Assembly (NCBI GenBank): GCA_013373205.1
Contig: JABXIG010000003.1
Location: 186,001 to 250,000 of the forward strand
DNA length: 64,000 nucleotides
Reading direction: 5' to 3'
From: Methylocystaceae bacterium
GTDB lineage: Bacteria > Pseudomonadota > Alphaproteobacteria > Rhodospirillales > Terasakiellaceae
Position 1 is the first letter of the stretch. Every line of letters starts with the position of its first letter. Below, one piece after another: positions 8,595-17,575 of this stretch. A model generated the notes under the pieces. It was given only the letters and a program-made list of their open reading frames with translations, was not told the origin of the DNA and made no database searches. A program made the translations under genes and the position numbers.

Positions 8595-9436
8595 CCCGTT
8601 GGATTGGTGAAACCCTTTACGACGGCTACCAGCAGCGTTTCAAGACAGAGAATATTCTGTTTGAAGAAAAGACTGACCATCAGGACCTGATTATTTTTGA
8701 AAATGACTATTTTGGTCGGGTCATGGTTCTGGATGGTGTCATTCAAACCACAGATCGTGACGAGTTCATCTATCACGAAATGATCTCTCATGTGCCGATT
8801 TTGGCCCATGGGTCTGCAAAGAATGTCCTTATCATCGGTGGCGGTGATGGTGGTGTGCTGCGTGAAGTGCTGCGCCATAAAGATGTGATCTGCACAATGG
8901 TGGAAATTGATGCATCCGTTGTGGAAATGTCTAAAAAATATTTCCCCGAACACAGCGATGGGGCTTTCGAAGACCCGCGATGCAATTTGATTATTGCTGA
9001 TGGGTTGAAGTTCGTTAAAGAAACCGACCAGAAATTTGATGTAATTATTGTTGATTCAACCGACCCCATCGGTCCGGGCGAAGTTCTGTTTACATCTGAA
9101 TTCTACAGTGATTGCCAACGCTGCCTGAGTGAAAAAGGCATCTTGGTCACGCAAAACGGTGTGCCTTTCTTTCAGGCTGATGAAGTGACAACAACGCAAG
9201 AACGCATGTCACCGCATTTTAAAGATATGTCTTTTTATGTGGTTGCCGTGCCGACTTATATCGGCGGTTTTATGACCTTGGCATGGGCGTCAAATGATGA
9301 AGCGCTGCGCAAGCAATCCGTTGATGTGATTGAAGCGCGTTTCAAACAAGCCGGTTTTGATACCAACTATTACACCCCCGGTGTCCATGTTGGTTCATTC
9401 AGCCTGCCCCGCTATATCGAGAAATTGATTAAATAA
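8591..9436 (+). CDS. speE: Spermidine synthase SpeE
   Basis: 281 residues, usual family length. Transfers the aminopropyl group from decarboxylated SAM to putrescine. The nucleotide-binding loop [16 protein letters not shown] and the catalytic region [13 protein letters not shown] are intact, as is the N-terminal tetramer strand region ([13 protein letters not shown]). The start overlaps the speD stop (ATGA), so the pair forms a coupled spermidine operon. It ends at a strong bidirectional terminator. Confidence 0.96.
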   Translation: MTRWIGETLYDGYQQRFKTENILFEEKTDHQDLIIFENDYFGRVMVLDGVIQTTDRDEFIYHEMISHVPILAHGSAKNVLIIGGGDGGVLREVLRHKDVICTMVEIDASVVEMSKKYFPEHSDGAFEDPRCNLIIADGLKFVKETDQKFDVIIVDSTDPIGPGEVLFTSEFYSDCQRCLSEKGILVTQNGVPFFQADEVTTTQERMSPHFKDMSFYVVAVPTYIGGFMTLAWASNDEALRKQSVDVIEARFKQAGFDTNYYTPGVHVGSFSLPRYIEKLIK

Positions 9437-9456
9437 GATCGCCTTTATTTAAGGAA

Positions 9457-9492
9457 GGGGCATGTTCCGTTTATTTGGAACATGCCCCTTTT
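9457..9492. terminator. Bidirectional terminator between speE and fliP
   Basis: Perfect 12-bp stem (9457-9468 with 9477-9488), 8-base loop, followed by TTTTTA on the plus strand. It serves the convergent speDE operon and possibly the flagellar export operon that ends at 9492. Confidence 0.92.
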
Positions 9493-10283
9493 TATTCGAT
9501 TATGCCTTGTCCAAAGCTTTTAACCATGGACCCGACCAGCATATACCAGCCATCGACCAGCACGAAAAAGATGATCTTAAAGGGTAGGGCGATAATAATC
9601 GGGGGCAACATCATCATCCCCATAGACATGAGGACCGATGCTACGATCATGTCGATGACCAAAAACGGGATAAACAATAAAAAGCCAATTTCAAAGGCTT
9701 TGCGCAATTCACTGATGATAAAGGCCGGGATCAGTGCCTTAAGTGGCACATCATCGGGGTTCAGTTGCGGGTCTTCCTGTGCGATACCAAGAAAGAGATC
9801 AAGATCCTTGTCACGCACATGCTGCATCATAAAGCGTTGAAACGGCTGTACAGTTCTTTCAAAGGCTGCAATCTCTTCCAAATCCCCGTTCATATAAGGC
9901 TGGAGACCTTGATTATACGCCTGTTCAAACGTCGGTGTCATGATGAAGAAGGTTAAAAATAAGGCCAGAGAGACCAGCACCTGGTTCGACGGTGCTTGTT
10001 GTGTACCCATGGCGGTGCGGAGGAAACTAAAGACAATGACCAGTCGTGTAAAAGAGGTGACCATCACCAAAATGGAAGGCGCCAGCGACAGGACGGTGGT
10101 CAGGGCGATAAGCTGAATAATACGTGAGGTCGTACTTTCCGGCCCGCCCACATTGGGGTCCCCAAAATCTAACGTAAAGCTTTGCGCCAAAACATCAGAA
10201 TTACACAGGGCGAGAATCAAAAAAGCCAACCCGGAAACAAGCCCGCCTGACAAGGACCATTTAAGGATTTGCTTGCTTGTCAT
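9492..10283 (-). CDS. fliP: Flagellar type III export apparatus protein FliP
   Basis: 263 residues. A cleavable signal sequence (residues about 1-33) precedes the mature protein, as is usual for FliP. Conserved stretches VMVTSFTRLVIVFSFLR, QQAPSNQVL and the C-terminal MMLPP segment are present, with four membrane helices. FliP forms the core of the export gate with FliQ and FliR, both encoded in the same operon. It overlaps fliO by 4 bases. Confidence 0.96.
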   Translation of the reverse strand: MTSKQILKWSLSGGLVSGLAFLILALCNSDVLAQSFTLDFGDPNVGGPESTTSRIIQLIALTTVLSLAPSILVMVTSFTRLVIVFSFLRTAMGTQQAPSNQVLVSLALFLTFFIMTPTFEQAYNQGLQPYMNGDLEEIAAFERTVQPFQRFMMQHVRDKDLDLFLGIAQEDPQLNPDDVPLKALIPAFIISELRKAFEIGFLLFIPFLVIDMIVASVLMSMGMMMLPPIIIALPFKIIFFVLVDGWYMLVGSMVKSFGQGIIE

Positions 10284-10615
10284 TGTGCCTGATCCTCAGT
10301 CTTTTGCGTAAGAGATTTTTGCAAATCCAGTTGCTCAGAAAAGCTTAAATCATCTGTTGCAATATTCTGTTCTACAACCAAGTCTGTTTCCCCGCCAATC
10401 ATCAAGAGATGTTCTTTGTCATCGCGTTTAATCAAAACCAAACGTCGTTTATTGTCAACGGGCATGATTTCAGAAATGCTCAGGCGCCGCTGTGTATTTC
10501 GCGCAACATTACGATATCCCATACCATATCGCTTGGCCATAAAAGCAAGCAGACCAATTAGGGCAATGACAAAGGCCAAAGCAAAAACAAATCTGAGATA
10601 GTCGGTAATATCCAT
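10280..10615 (-). CDS. fliO: Flagellar assembly protein FliO
   Basis: 111 residues. One membrane helix at about residues 7-26, followed by a small cytoplasmic beta domain with the motif RRLSISEIMPVDNKRRLVLIKRDDKEHLLMIGG, which is characteristic of FliO. FliO helps FliP assemble into the export gate, consistent with the overlap with fliP. Confidence 0.88.
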   Translation of the reverse strand: MDITDYLRFVFALAFVIALIGLLAFMAKRYGMGYRNVARNTQRRLSISEIMPVDNKRRLVLIKRDDKEHLLMIGGETDLVVEQNIATDDLSFSEQLDLQKSLTQKTEDQAQ

Positions 10616-10628
10616 CTGTTAAACGGTC

Positions 10629-10958
10629 CTAGTCTTCATCATCATCATGTGCAACTTCCTGTGCAAACAGTGGGTTAGCTTGTCCGGGGCTGGTCTTTAT
10701 ATGTTCTGATATCGCATCATGTTGCATATTTAAATCCATTTCCAGTCGTTCGATGGATTTAAACAGGTTTTCCAATCGTGGCAAAAGCGATTTTGCTTCT
10801 TTTAACGGTGTTTCTTGAATGAGTGTACAGAGTTCTTGCGTTTTTTCATGCAGCAAACTGATATCCACCAGTGTGTTTTGATGGATCAGGCGCTGAGCCG
10901 TTTGGACGAAATCATTTATTTTTTCGATTTCATCTTCCAGAGAAGAAGCATGTGGCAT
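10629..10958 (-). CDS. Small helical protein of unknown function in the flagellar operon
   Basis: 109 residues, predicted almost wholly helical with an acidic C-terminus (DDDED). It starts one base after the stop of the FlhB-like gene and ends 13 bases before fliO, so it is clearly part of the operon. Size, helicity and lack of membrane segments would fit a FliT- or FlgN-like export chaperone or a FliJ-like helper, but I do not recognise a family and no motif decides it. Confidence 0.65.
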   Translation of the reverse strand: MPHASSLEDEIEKINDFVQTAQRLIHQNTLVDISLLHEKTQELCTLIQETPLKEAKSLLPRLENLFKSIERLEMDLNMQHDAISEHIKTSPGQANPLFAQEVAHDDDED

Positions 10959-10959
10959 G

Positions 10960-11316
10960 TTAATCGTCCTCTTCCTCTTTCTGAATATCCGGGTTGGGTT
11001 TTAAGGGGATATCCAGACCGGGCATCTCCTCGCCATTTGCCCGATAAACGTAGGTTAAAATCTCTGCTACGGCGGCAAATGCTTCGATCGGAATTTCATC
11101 GCCCACATCCATCAGACTTAAAACCTGAGCCAGATCTGCATCTTCACGCACACGTACGCCCTGTTCAAAGGCGATTTGTAATATTTGTTCGGCAACCGCA
11201 CCCCGCCCGGAAGCCACAATTTCTGGGGCTTTATCTTCCATCCCTTCATAGGTTAGGGCTACGGCGACCTGATCCGGATTGATTGGGGGCTGTATGTATT
11301 TCTTGTCTTTACTCAA
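10960..11316 (-). CDS. FlhB C-terminal domain paralogue (FlhB-like cytoplasmic protein)
   Basis: 118 residues, no membrane segment. The sequence from AVALTYEGMEDKAPEIVASGRG to IPIEAFAAVAEILTYVYRAN matches the cytoplasmic C-terminal domain of FlhB (compare ALEYKQDMMSAPKLVAKGMD and YAAVAEVIGYVMRL of the flhB gene at 13903-14970). The NPTH autocleavage motif is replaced by INPDQ, so it is not expected to self-cleave. Such stand-alone paralogues (FlhX or FhlB type) occur in several flagellated bacteria and may substitute for or modulate FlhB in substrate switching. RBS AGGA is 7 bases before the ATG. Confidence 0.85.
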   Translation of the reverse strand: MSKDKKYIQPPINPDQVAVALTYEGMEDKAPEIVASGRGAVAEQILQIAFEQGVRVREDADLAQVLSLMDVGDEIPIEAFAAVAEILTYVYRANGEEMPGLDIPLKPNPDIQKEEEDD

Positions 11317-11413
11317 TGGAACAATCCTTGATCAAAGAGGCGAGGCCTTTTTATGTTAGTAAAGAGGCCTTTAGAAACCCTTAAACAAAGCACAAATCTA
11401 CTTGGGTACATGA

Positions 11414-13903
11414 TCAGACTTCACCCAAAACATCTTTGACCTTAAAGGCCAGGTCTTTAAGTTTGAAAGGTTTGGGCAAGAAGTGAATGGTGGGGTCATT
11501 TTCAATGCCTTCCGGGATCACATCTTCGGCATAACCGGACATAAAGATGACCTTGATATCAGGCAGGCGGGCCCGTACCAGTTCAACCATATCCGGGCCT
11601 TTCATACCGGGCATGACCACGTCGGTGATGATTAGATCAATGTTATCACCTTGTTTTTGCACAATTTCCCACGCCATGTCCCCGCTGGAGGCTTCAAGAA
11701 CGTTATAGCCTTTAGCGCTCAGGGCGCGTGCGCCAAACAGCCGGACCGGGTCTTCATCTTCCACCAGCAAGATGGTCGCGGTTCCGGTCAGGTCTGCGTG
11801 ATCGAACAGGTCAGGTTGTTTTTTATCGACCTTCTTCGGTACCTGAGCGTCGTCCACAGCCGGGAAGTAGATCGAGAAGGTGGTCCCTTTATTGATGACA
11901 CTATCAACAAAAATAAAGCCATCGGTTTGACGCACAATCCCATAAACGGTGGATAAACCCAGCCCTGTCCCTTTATCCACATCTTTGGTGGTGAAGAACG
12001 GTTCAAAGATTTTCGTCAGGTTTTCCGGCGGGATACCGCAGCCCGTATCAGAAACTTCGATCAGCACATACTGCCCCGGTGGCATGGTGTCATGGGCTTG
12101 TTCAATGGCTTCGCTGACATCGGCGTTGGCGCTGCGGATAATGACTTCACCTTCGCCATTCATGGCATGGCCTGCATTGACCGCCAGATTGACGATGACT
12201 TGTTCCAATTGCCCGGTATCAACCCGAATTTGTTTGAGATCGCGGCCATGTTCAATGCGCAACTGCACCGTTTCCCCTAAAGAACGGTTAAGCATGGAAG
12301 ACAGGTCCGAGATCACTTCTGAAATATCTACGATCTTGGGCCGTAAAGTTTGTTTGCGCGAGAAGGCAAGCAGTTGGCGCACAAGATCGGTTGCACGGTT
12401 ACCGCTTTGATAAATTTGCTGCAGTTCCTGATGATCGGGATCACCTTTGGGGTGACGTTCCAGCAGAATTTCGCAAAAACCCGTTAAGGCAGTCAGCACA
12501 TTGTTGAAGTCATGGGCCACACCGCCGGCCAGTTGTCCGATGGCCTGCATCTTCTGGGCTTGTGTGAATTGCAGTTCCAGGTCGCGTTGTTCGGTCGCAT
12601 CGATAAAGTGCAGGACAAGTCCGCTAATTTGTCCTGTTTCATCCTCCATGTGGCCGGCAAAAACCGATATGGTTAGGATGCGCCCACGCGCGGTTGCCAT
12701 TTGCACATCAAAGCGCACCGCTGCAATGACGCCCATGGCTACTTTTTCTAACTGGCGCGAGGCATCTTCATGGTTTTCGGCCTTGATCTGATCGAATAGG
12801 GGACGCCCGACAATAGCTTCCTGATGTCGTCCGAGCATTTTTAAAAAAGCCCGGTTACAGTCGTTAACCTTGAGGTCCAGATCTAAAACAGCGATACCAA
12901 TAGGGGCTTCTTTAAAGAGCCATCTCACCCGCGGATCATATCCAAGGGTGGCTTTGTGCGATGTTGTTTGGACGCGGCGCGGGGTGATGTCACCCTGTTC
13001 AATGCCATCGCGTAGAACAATGCACCGATTATGGACGAAATGACCTTTGGCATCATAGAGTTCTGTTTGACGAACATAGACATCAAAGGGCTGGCCGCCT
13101 GCGCCTTTCAGGCTCATGACCCCTTCAACACCTTCGTTCATTTCCAGAACAAAATCGGACAGGCCCATGCCTGTCGCACGTGCCATTTCAGGATTAATCC
13201 CCAGCCAGTCCCCCAAGGTCTGGTTGACAAAACGAAAGCGGCCGTTTTGGTCCGAGCTGAAAAAACCAACCGGGAGATTGTCGACAAAATCAAAGGTTTG
13301 GCGAAACTCCTTGCGTTGGGCTTCTTCCATCTCGCGTCGGGCACTGACATCACGGGTAAGCCACAAGGAAAAGCCGATGGGCTTGCGCAAGGGCACCACA
13401 GAAATACGCCGCCATTCGCGCGAACCATCGTCCAGAAGGAGGGGGAATTCCCCATGATCGCCAATACCGACCTGTGCGTTCGCCCGCAGCCGTTTAAATT
13501 CGACTTGTGCGGCTTCGCCATCCAGCAAATCCAGAATGCCTGATAATTCAGGTTTACCGGGTTGGGTGGGAAGCAGGCGATGAAATCCGGGGTTGGCATA
13601 AACCGTTGTGCCGTCGCGTGCGGTGATGAGGCGGGCTTCGGGCAAGACATCAATCGCCTGACGTAAAAGGTCCCCAAAAGCCCCCGCATTTCCAGAAGAT
13701 CCAATCGTCCATCCCAATAAGGTCATCGCCGCCATAGCACAGAAAAGGCTGAAATAGGTCCAGCTTTCGTGTAATCCGACCAGAAAGTAATTGCCCAAAG
13801 CACACAGAATAAAGACCCATGCAATCAGGCCCCATATTAAGGGCTGGCGAACAAGTCTTTTGGTGCGCCGTTTCAAACGCTTGAGGGGCGTTAAGGGCAG
13901 CAT
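11414..13903 (-). CDS. cckA: Cell-cycle hybrid sensor kinase CckA
   Basis: 829 residues. Two membrane helices near the N-terminus (about 24-40 and 48-66), PAS domains (about 90-410), a HisKA dimerisation domain with [13 protein letters not shown] carrying the phospho-His, an HATPase domain ([22 protein letters not shown]) and a C-terminal receiver with [12 protein letters not shown]. This order is that of CckA, which feeds CtrA via ChpT in alphaproteobacteria. In several non-Caulobacter lineages the CckA-CtrA path mainly controls motility. Its start overlaps the flhB stop by one base, so it is translated with the flagellar export genes. Confidence 0.9.
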   Translation of the reverse strand: MLPLTPLKRLKRRTKRLVRQPLIWGLIAWVFILCALGNYFLVGLHESWTYFSLFCAMAAMTLLGWTIGSSGNAGAFGDLLRQAIDVLPEARLITARDGTTVYANPGFHRLLPTQPGKPELSGILDLLDGEAAQVEFKRLRANAQVGIGDHGEFPLLLDDGSREWRRISVVPLRKPIGFSLWLTRDVSARREMEEAQRKEFRQTFDFVDNLPVGFFSSDQNGRFRFVNQTLGDWLGINPEMARATGMGLSDFVLEMNEGVEGVMSLKGAGGQPFDVYVRQTELYDAKGHFVHNRCIVLRDGIEQGDITPRRVQTTSHKATLGYDPRVRWLFKEAPIGIAVLDLDLKVNDCNRAFLKMLGRHQEAIVGRPLFDQIKAENHEDASRQLEKVAMGVIAAVRFDVQMATARGRILTISVFAGHMEDETGQISGLVLHFIDATEQRDLELQFTQAQKMQAIGQLAGGVAHDFNNVLTALTGFCEILLERHPKGDPDHQELQQIYQSGNRATDLVRQLLAFSRKQTLRPKIVDISEVISDLSSMLNRSLGETVQLRIEHGRDLKQIRVDTGQLEQVIVNLAVNAGHAMNGEGEVIIRSANADVSEAIEQAHDTMPPGQYVLIEVSDTGCGIPPENLTKIFEPFFTTKDVDKGTGLGLSTVYGIVRQTDGFIFVDSVINKGTTFSIYFPAVDDAQVPKKVDKKQPDLFDHADLTGTATILLVEDEDPVRLFGARALSAKGYNVLEASSGDMAWEIVQKQGDNIDLIITDVVMPGMKGPDMVELVRARLPDIKVIFMSGYAEDVIPEGIENDPTIHFLPKPFKLKDLAFKVKDVLGEV

Positions 13904-14970
13904 TAGTTTATTTGCCCTTTCAAGCGCATGACATAGCCGATTACCTCGGCCACAGCTGCATAATGTTCAGCAGGGATTTCTTCATCAATTTCAACGCTGG
14001 CATAAAGCGCGCGTGCCAGAGGTGGGTTTTCGACAATTGGGACTTCATTTTCTTCAGCGAGAGAACGGATCCGCAAGGCAAGGTTATCCATGCCCTTTGC
14101 CACAAGTTTTGGGGCGGACATCATATCCTGTTTATATTCCAACGCGCAGGCATAATGGGTCGGGTTGGTTACGATAACGTCGGCGGTCGGGACAGAGGCC
14201 ATCATGCGCTGACGGGCCCGTTCCATTCTCAACTGGCGGATCTTCGCTTTAATCTGCGGGTCACCTTCAGCCTGTTTATGTTCGTCTTTGACTTCCTGCT
14301 TGGTCATGCGCATTTGCTTGAGAAAGGTATATTTTTGGTAAGCATAATCAATCACGGCTATAACGGTCATGAAAGCTGTTACGCCGACCAGCATGATAAC
14401 AGCAATGTCATACATTAGTTCAAGAATATGGAAGACATCATAAGAAGGAATAACTTCAAGATCATAGAAGATCGGAATAATGACACCAAAGGCAATTGCG
14501 CCAACAATGGTCATTTTAAAAATCGTTTTGACCAGCTCCATGACAGAACGGGTGGAAATGATTTTTTTGATCCCTTTTTTTAATGAAATGTTTTCAAACT
14601 TTGGCTGAATTTTTTTTGGTGCCCAGATCAGCCCGGTTTGCATCACCCCTGCCAGAACGGCGGTAATCATAAAGATGACTAACAGAGGAAGGACACGTAA
14701 TCCCATATCCGTAAGCAGACGCTCAAAGAGGACAGACAAATTGTGGCGATCAACAGAGATTTGATAGCCGTCCGAGATGAAAAAAGAAATGGGTTTAATG
14801 ATACTTTCAGCGAAAAGAGGGCCCAGAAAAATAACGAAGACGGCGGCTGAAAAGAAGCTCGACCAGCTTTTAATTTCCTGTGACTGGGAAACCTGGCCTT
14901 CATCTTTCGCTTTGGACAGTTTTTTCTCGGTCGGTTCTTCTGTTTTCGACGCGTCGTCTTCTTCTGCCAT
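13903..14970 (-). CDS. flhB: Flagellar type III export switch protein FlhB
   Basis: 355 residues. Four membrane helices (about 30-230) are followed by the cytoplasmic FlhBc domain. The autocleavage motif NPTH begins at N269 and is intact, so normal substrate-specificity switching is expected. An acidic and Lys-rich N-terminus (KTEEPTEKKLSKAKDEGQV) is typical. It lies 9 bases after fliR and overlaps cckA by one base. Confidence 0.96.
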   Translation of the reverse strand: MAEEDDASKTEEPTEKKLSKAKDEGQVSQSQEIKSWSSFFSAAVFVIFLGPLFAESIIKPISFFISDGYQISVDRHNLSVLFERLLTDMGLRVLPLLVIFMITAVLAGVMQTGLIWAPKKIQPKFENISLKKGIKKIISTRSVMELVKTIFKMTIVGAIAFGVIIPIFYDLEVIPSYDVFHILELMYDIAVIMLVGVTAFMTVIAVIDYAYQKYTFLKQMRMTKQEVKDEHKQAEGDPQIKAKIRQLRMERARQRMMASVPTADVIVTNPTHYACALEYKQDMMSAPKLVAKGMDNLALRIRSLAEENEVPIVENPPLARALYASVEIDEEIPAEHYAAVAEVIGYVMRLKGQIN

Positions 14971-14979
14971 CCTCGCCCC

Positions 14980-15741
14980 TTAAGGTTCCATGAACCGGAT
15001 TAGGTTTTGTTGATAATATTCCAAGAATACCATGATAATACCCGAAATTGTAAACATAAGCATCAGCAGGGTAACCATGATTTGCGCGGGCATTGCGACA
15101 AAGTAAATTTGGAATTGAGGGTTTAGACGACTGATCAAGCCCATGGCAAGTTGAAAACCAAAGGAGAGAAGAAAAAACGGTGCGGCCAGCTGAACACCAA
15201 TCTTGAAGGATCCGGCAACTGTTCGGCTGATAAATTCAGCGAAATCTCCAATCGGGGGCAATTGACCCGGGGTAAAGAGCGTGTAGCTATCAATCACAGC
15301 GCCCAACATTAAATGATGTAAGTCCGTAATGAAAATAGCCACCAAAGCCAGATTGACAAAAAAAGTGGATAAGATCGAGCCTTGGGCCTGAGAAACAGCA
15401 TCAAAGGAAAAGGCATTGGACAGGGCGGCCACAAACGCAACGATTGTGCCTAAGATGGTCATTGCGTTCAGCATAATCGCCATCAGTATCCCAAAGAAAA
15501 ACCCGATAAGGATTTCGCCGCCTAATATCATGAGAAGTTCTGTTGGATGAATGGGGAAGGGCGGGAACTTATCTGAAACGGCAGGGACCAGAATAAAGGC
15601 CAGCATCAAGGCAAAGAGTAAGCGAATGCGTGTGGACACAAATTGTGCGCTGATCCCGGGCATGACAATGAAGGCGCCACTCATGCGCGCGAAAATCAGT
15701 CCAAAATGAAAGAGATTAAAGGTCAGGACCTCACTTAGCAT
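14980..15741 (-). CDS. fliR: Flagellar export gate protein FliR
   Basis: 253 residues with six predicted membrane helices. Conserved FliR features visible: FARMSGAFIVMPGISAQFVSTRIR near the N-terminus, GEILIGFFFGI in the middle, and the C-terminal PAQIMVTLLMLM. Part of the FliPQR export gate; starts 8 bases after fliQ. Confidence 0.95.
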   Translation of the reverse strand: MLSEVLTFNLFHFGLIFARMSGAFIVMPGISAQFVSTRIRLLFALMLAFILVPAVSDKFPPFPIHPTELLMILGGEILIGFFFGILMAIMLNAMTILGTIVAFVAALSNAFSFDAVSQAQGSILSTFFVNLALVAIFITDLHHLMLGAVIDSYTLFTPGQLPPIGDFAEFISRTVAGSFKIGVQLAAPFFLLSFGFQLAMGLISRLNPQFQIYFVAMPAQIMVTLLMLMFTISGIIMVFLEYYQQNLIRFMEP

Positions 15742-15749
15742 GAAGCCCC

Positions 15750-16016
15750 CTAACTTATGGCGATAATTTTATCGAAAATGGACTCCCCAAAGTCCACCAT
15801 ATTATTAATCATAAAGGGTAGGCTGATAACCAGTGCAATGAAAATGATGATGATTTTGGGTACAAAGACCAATGTCATTTCTTGAATAGATGTCAGGGCC
15901 TGAAACAAGGCGATCAGCAGACCAATAAGCAAGCCGGCCATGAGGATCGGGCCGCCAATTTTCAAAATAACCCAAAAGGCTTCACGCCCGACTTCGATGA
16001 CACCCAAATCATTCAT
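15750..16016 (-). CDS. fliQ: Flagellar export gate protein FliQ
   Basis: 88 residues, two membrane helices, usual family length. The motif LLIGLLIALFQALTSIQEMTL with following FVPK is diagnostic for FliQ. It follows fliE by 12 bases and precedes fliR by 8. Confidence 0.96.
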   Translation of the reverse strand: MNDLGVIEVGREAFWVILKIGGPILMAGLLIGLLIALFQALTSIQEMTLVFVPKIIIIFIALVISLPFMINNMVDFGESIFDKIIAIS

Positions 16017-16028
16017 AGAGTAATCCGC

Positions 16029-16346
16029 CTATATCGGCATCTTGATAATTTCTTGGTAGGCTTGGATAACTTTATCGCGCACTGTGGTGACAGCCTGCAA
16101 GGTGACTTCAGCTTCAGCCACAGCGGTGATCACTTCGTTCACGTCTGCACTTCCGGCAGCAGCTGCCAAAGACAGACGTTCGCTTTTATAGCCAATATCG
16201 GCAGCTTCCTGAACCGCGGCTTTCAAAAGGTCGGAAAATTCCTGTTCTTCGGGGGCTTTCGCACTTTCAAAGGTCGGAAGCTTGTTCATTTCCGCTGCAG
16301 ATTTTGCGTAAGCCGCTGCGGCAGATGCCATCATGTTATCAGCCAT
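16029..16346 (-). CDS. fliE: Flagellar hook-basal body complex protein FliE
   Basis: 105 residues, helical. The C-terminal half (SADVNEVITAVAEAEVTLQAVTTVRDKVIQAYQEIIKMPI in pattern, with final KMPI) is the conserved FliE domain that links the MS ring and export gate to the rod. AGAGGAAAACAAA precedes the ATG. Sits between flgC and fliQ as in many flagellar operons. Confidence 0.94.
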   Translation of the reverse strand: MADNMMASAAAAYAKSAAEMNKLPTFESAKAPEEQEFSDLLKAAVQEAADIGYKSERLSLAAAAGSADVNEVITAVAEAEVTLQAVTTVRDKVIQAYQEIIKMPI

Positions 16347-16366
16347 TTTGTTTTCCTCTTAAGCGC

Positions 16367-16780
16367 TTAACGCAAAATCCCTATGGTTTGTTCTAGCATT
16401 TTCTTACTCGCGCGCACGGTATTGACGTTGGCTTCGTATGAACGTTGTGCTTCACGCATATCCATCATTTCGATCAATGAATTTACGTTGGGGCGCAAGA
16501 CGTATCCATTTTCATCCGCAGCCGGGTGGGCCGGGTCAAAGGTACGTTTAAAGTTTTCCGGGCTATCTTCTTTGACTTTATGGACTTTGACGGTGTTAAA
16601 GTTCAGCTCACGATCCAGTTCGTTTTTAAACAGGATCTTTTTGCGACGATAGGGCATTTCCCCCGGTTTGGTCGGTAATGAATCAGCGTTGGCCACGTTT
16701 TCCGAAATCACACGCAGGCGCGCGCCCTGTACTTTCATACCGGCGGTCGAAATCCGCATACTTTTAAATAAATCATCCAT
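16367..16780 (-). CDS. flgC: Flagellar proximal rod protein FlgC
   Basis: 137 residues from the ATG preceded by GAGG; a TTG two codons upstream is unlikely. N-terminal helix with the rod motif SENVANADS and the C-terminal EAQRSYEANVNTVRASKKM are characteristic. Builds the proximal rod together with FlgB and FliE encoded on either side. Confidence 0.95.
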   Translation of the reverse strand: MDDLFKSMRISTAGMKVQGARLRVISENVANADSLPTKPGEMPYRRKKILFKNELDRELNFNTVKVHKVKEDSPENFKRTFDPAHPAADENGYVLRPNVNSLIEMMDMREAQRSYEANVNTVRASKKMLEQTIGILR

Positions 16781-16830
16781 TTTCAAACCTCAATTTCCGG
16801 CCCCAACCACCAAAAAAATTCCGAATCGGC

Positions 16831-17232
16831 CTATCTTTTACCAAGGGCGATCTTAAATAACGACATATTTTTCTTATAAAGTTCTGTTGTCAGTTGGTGA
16901 TCCACCTGCGATTCACTCATCTTTGTCATCTGTTCTTCTAGCACAACCTGGTTGCCATCAATGGTGGATTCATAGGGCTTTGGATTTTCACCAGCATATT
17001 CGCGCATACGTGCAGGTGCAGTCCCGATATGTTTCGGATCTGTCCCTGTGGGTTTCACATGCATAGCCTGCGCCCGCATCAACTCTTTGAAATTGAACGG
17101 TTTTAAATCCCGGGCCTGATATTTAGGCGTATCGGCATTGGCGATGTTTTCCGCCAAAACTTCCTGCCTGTTGTTAATGTAATCCATCCGCTTTTTTAAC
17201 GTAGCGAACAGAGACATTTTACCTAAGTCCAT
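16831..17232 (-). CDS. flgB: Flagellar proximal rod protein FlgB
   Basis: 133 residues. AENIANADTPKYQARDL is the conserved rod signature. AGGAG lies 6 bases before the ATG, which fixes the start. It is the first gene of the minus-strand operon flgB-flgC-fliE-fliQ-fliR-flhB-cckA and onward, so the operon promoter should lie in the 17233-17440 interval. Confidence 0.95.
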   Translation of the reverse strand: MDLGKMSLFATLKKRMDYINNRQEVLAENIANADTPKYQARDLKPFNFKELMRAQAMHVKPTGTDPKHIGTAPARMREYAGENPKPYESTIDGNQVVLEEQMTKMSESQVDHQLTTELYKKNMSLFKIALGKR

Positions 17233-17336
17233 TTCGAACTCCTAAACTGATCAATGCCCTCGACCTCCCAAGAACAAAATTCAGTACATAGTTAAAACTG
17301 TGCCCATTGATACGTTTTTACTATGTAATCATTATC

Positions 17337-17351
17337 TTAACAAATGGTAAA
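17337..17351 (+). promoter_or_regulatory. CtrA-like box upstream of flgB
   Basis: TTAA-N7-TAAA, one base off the CtrA consensus TTAA-N7-TTAA. Located 105 bases before the flgB start, in an operon that itself carries cckA. Such sites occur by chance in A/T-rich DNA, so this is weak evidence. Confidence 0.3.
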
Positions 17352-17438
17352 GGATTGTGTAAGTGTTTTGTGATCTTTAATGGGTGTGTTTGCTACATAA
17401 TACCGCAGGGCATTGATCGGGTAATCCCGATTCGGTTG

Positions 17439-17453
17439 GAACTTTATGAGAAC
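17439..17453 (+). promoter_or_regulatory. LexA (SOS) box upstream of recA
   Basis: GAAC-N7-GAAC, which on the opposite strand is the alphaproteobacterial LexA consensus GTTC-N7-GTTC. It lies 123 bases before the recA start and is the expected operator for SOS control. Confidence 0.7.
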
Positions 17454-17480
17454 ATGGTTTTAAAAAGCGTTTAAATACAG

Positions 17481-17514
17481 AATGTTCACAAATGTTCTTG
17501 CCAACGAGAACATT
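17481..17514 (+). promoter_or_regulatory. AATGTTC direct repeat and inverted repeat before recA
   Basis: AATGTTC occurs at 17481 and again at 17491, ten bases apart, and AATGTTCT (17491-17498) pairs with AGAACATT (17507-17514) across 8 bases. This could be a second LexA-family or other regulator site; spacing does not fit the standard GTTC-N7-GTTC rule. Confidence 0.4.
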
Positions 17515-17575
17515 TCATGTACTTTTAAATCAATTGCAACGGTCCAGTTACTTGTGGAATAAGGGAGCATTGATT

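Larger units (their letters stand above)
17233..17575. other. 343-bp divergent intergenic region between flgB and recA
   Basis: No gene seen. The left part must hold the flagellar operon promoter: it contains an 8-bp inverted repeat TACATAGT/ACTATGTA (17285-17292 with 17320-17327) and a CtrA-like site. The right part holds a LexA-type box and repeated AATGTTC words before recA. Confidence 0.8.

Noticed and set aside
9475-9840. 121-codon plus-strand frame opposite fliP
   Set aside because: Met/Ile/Ser-rich antisense frame over a conserved gene; overlaps the terminator.
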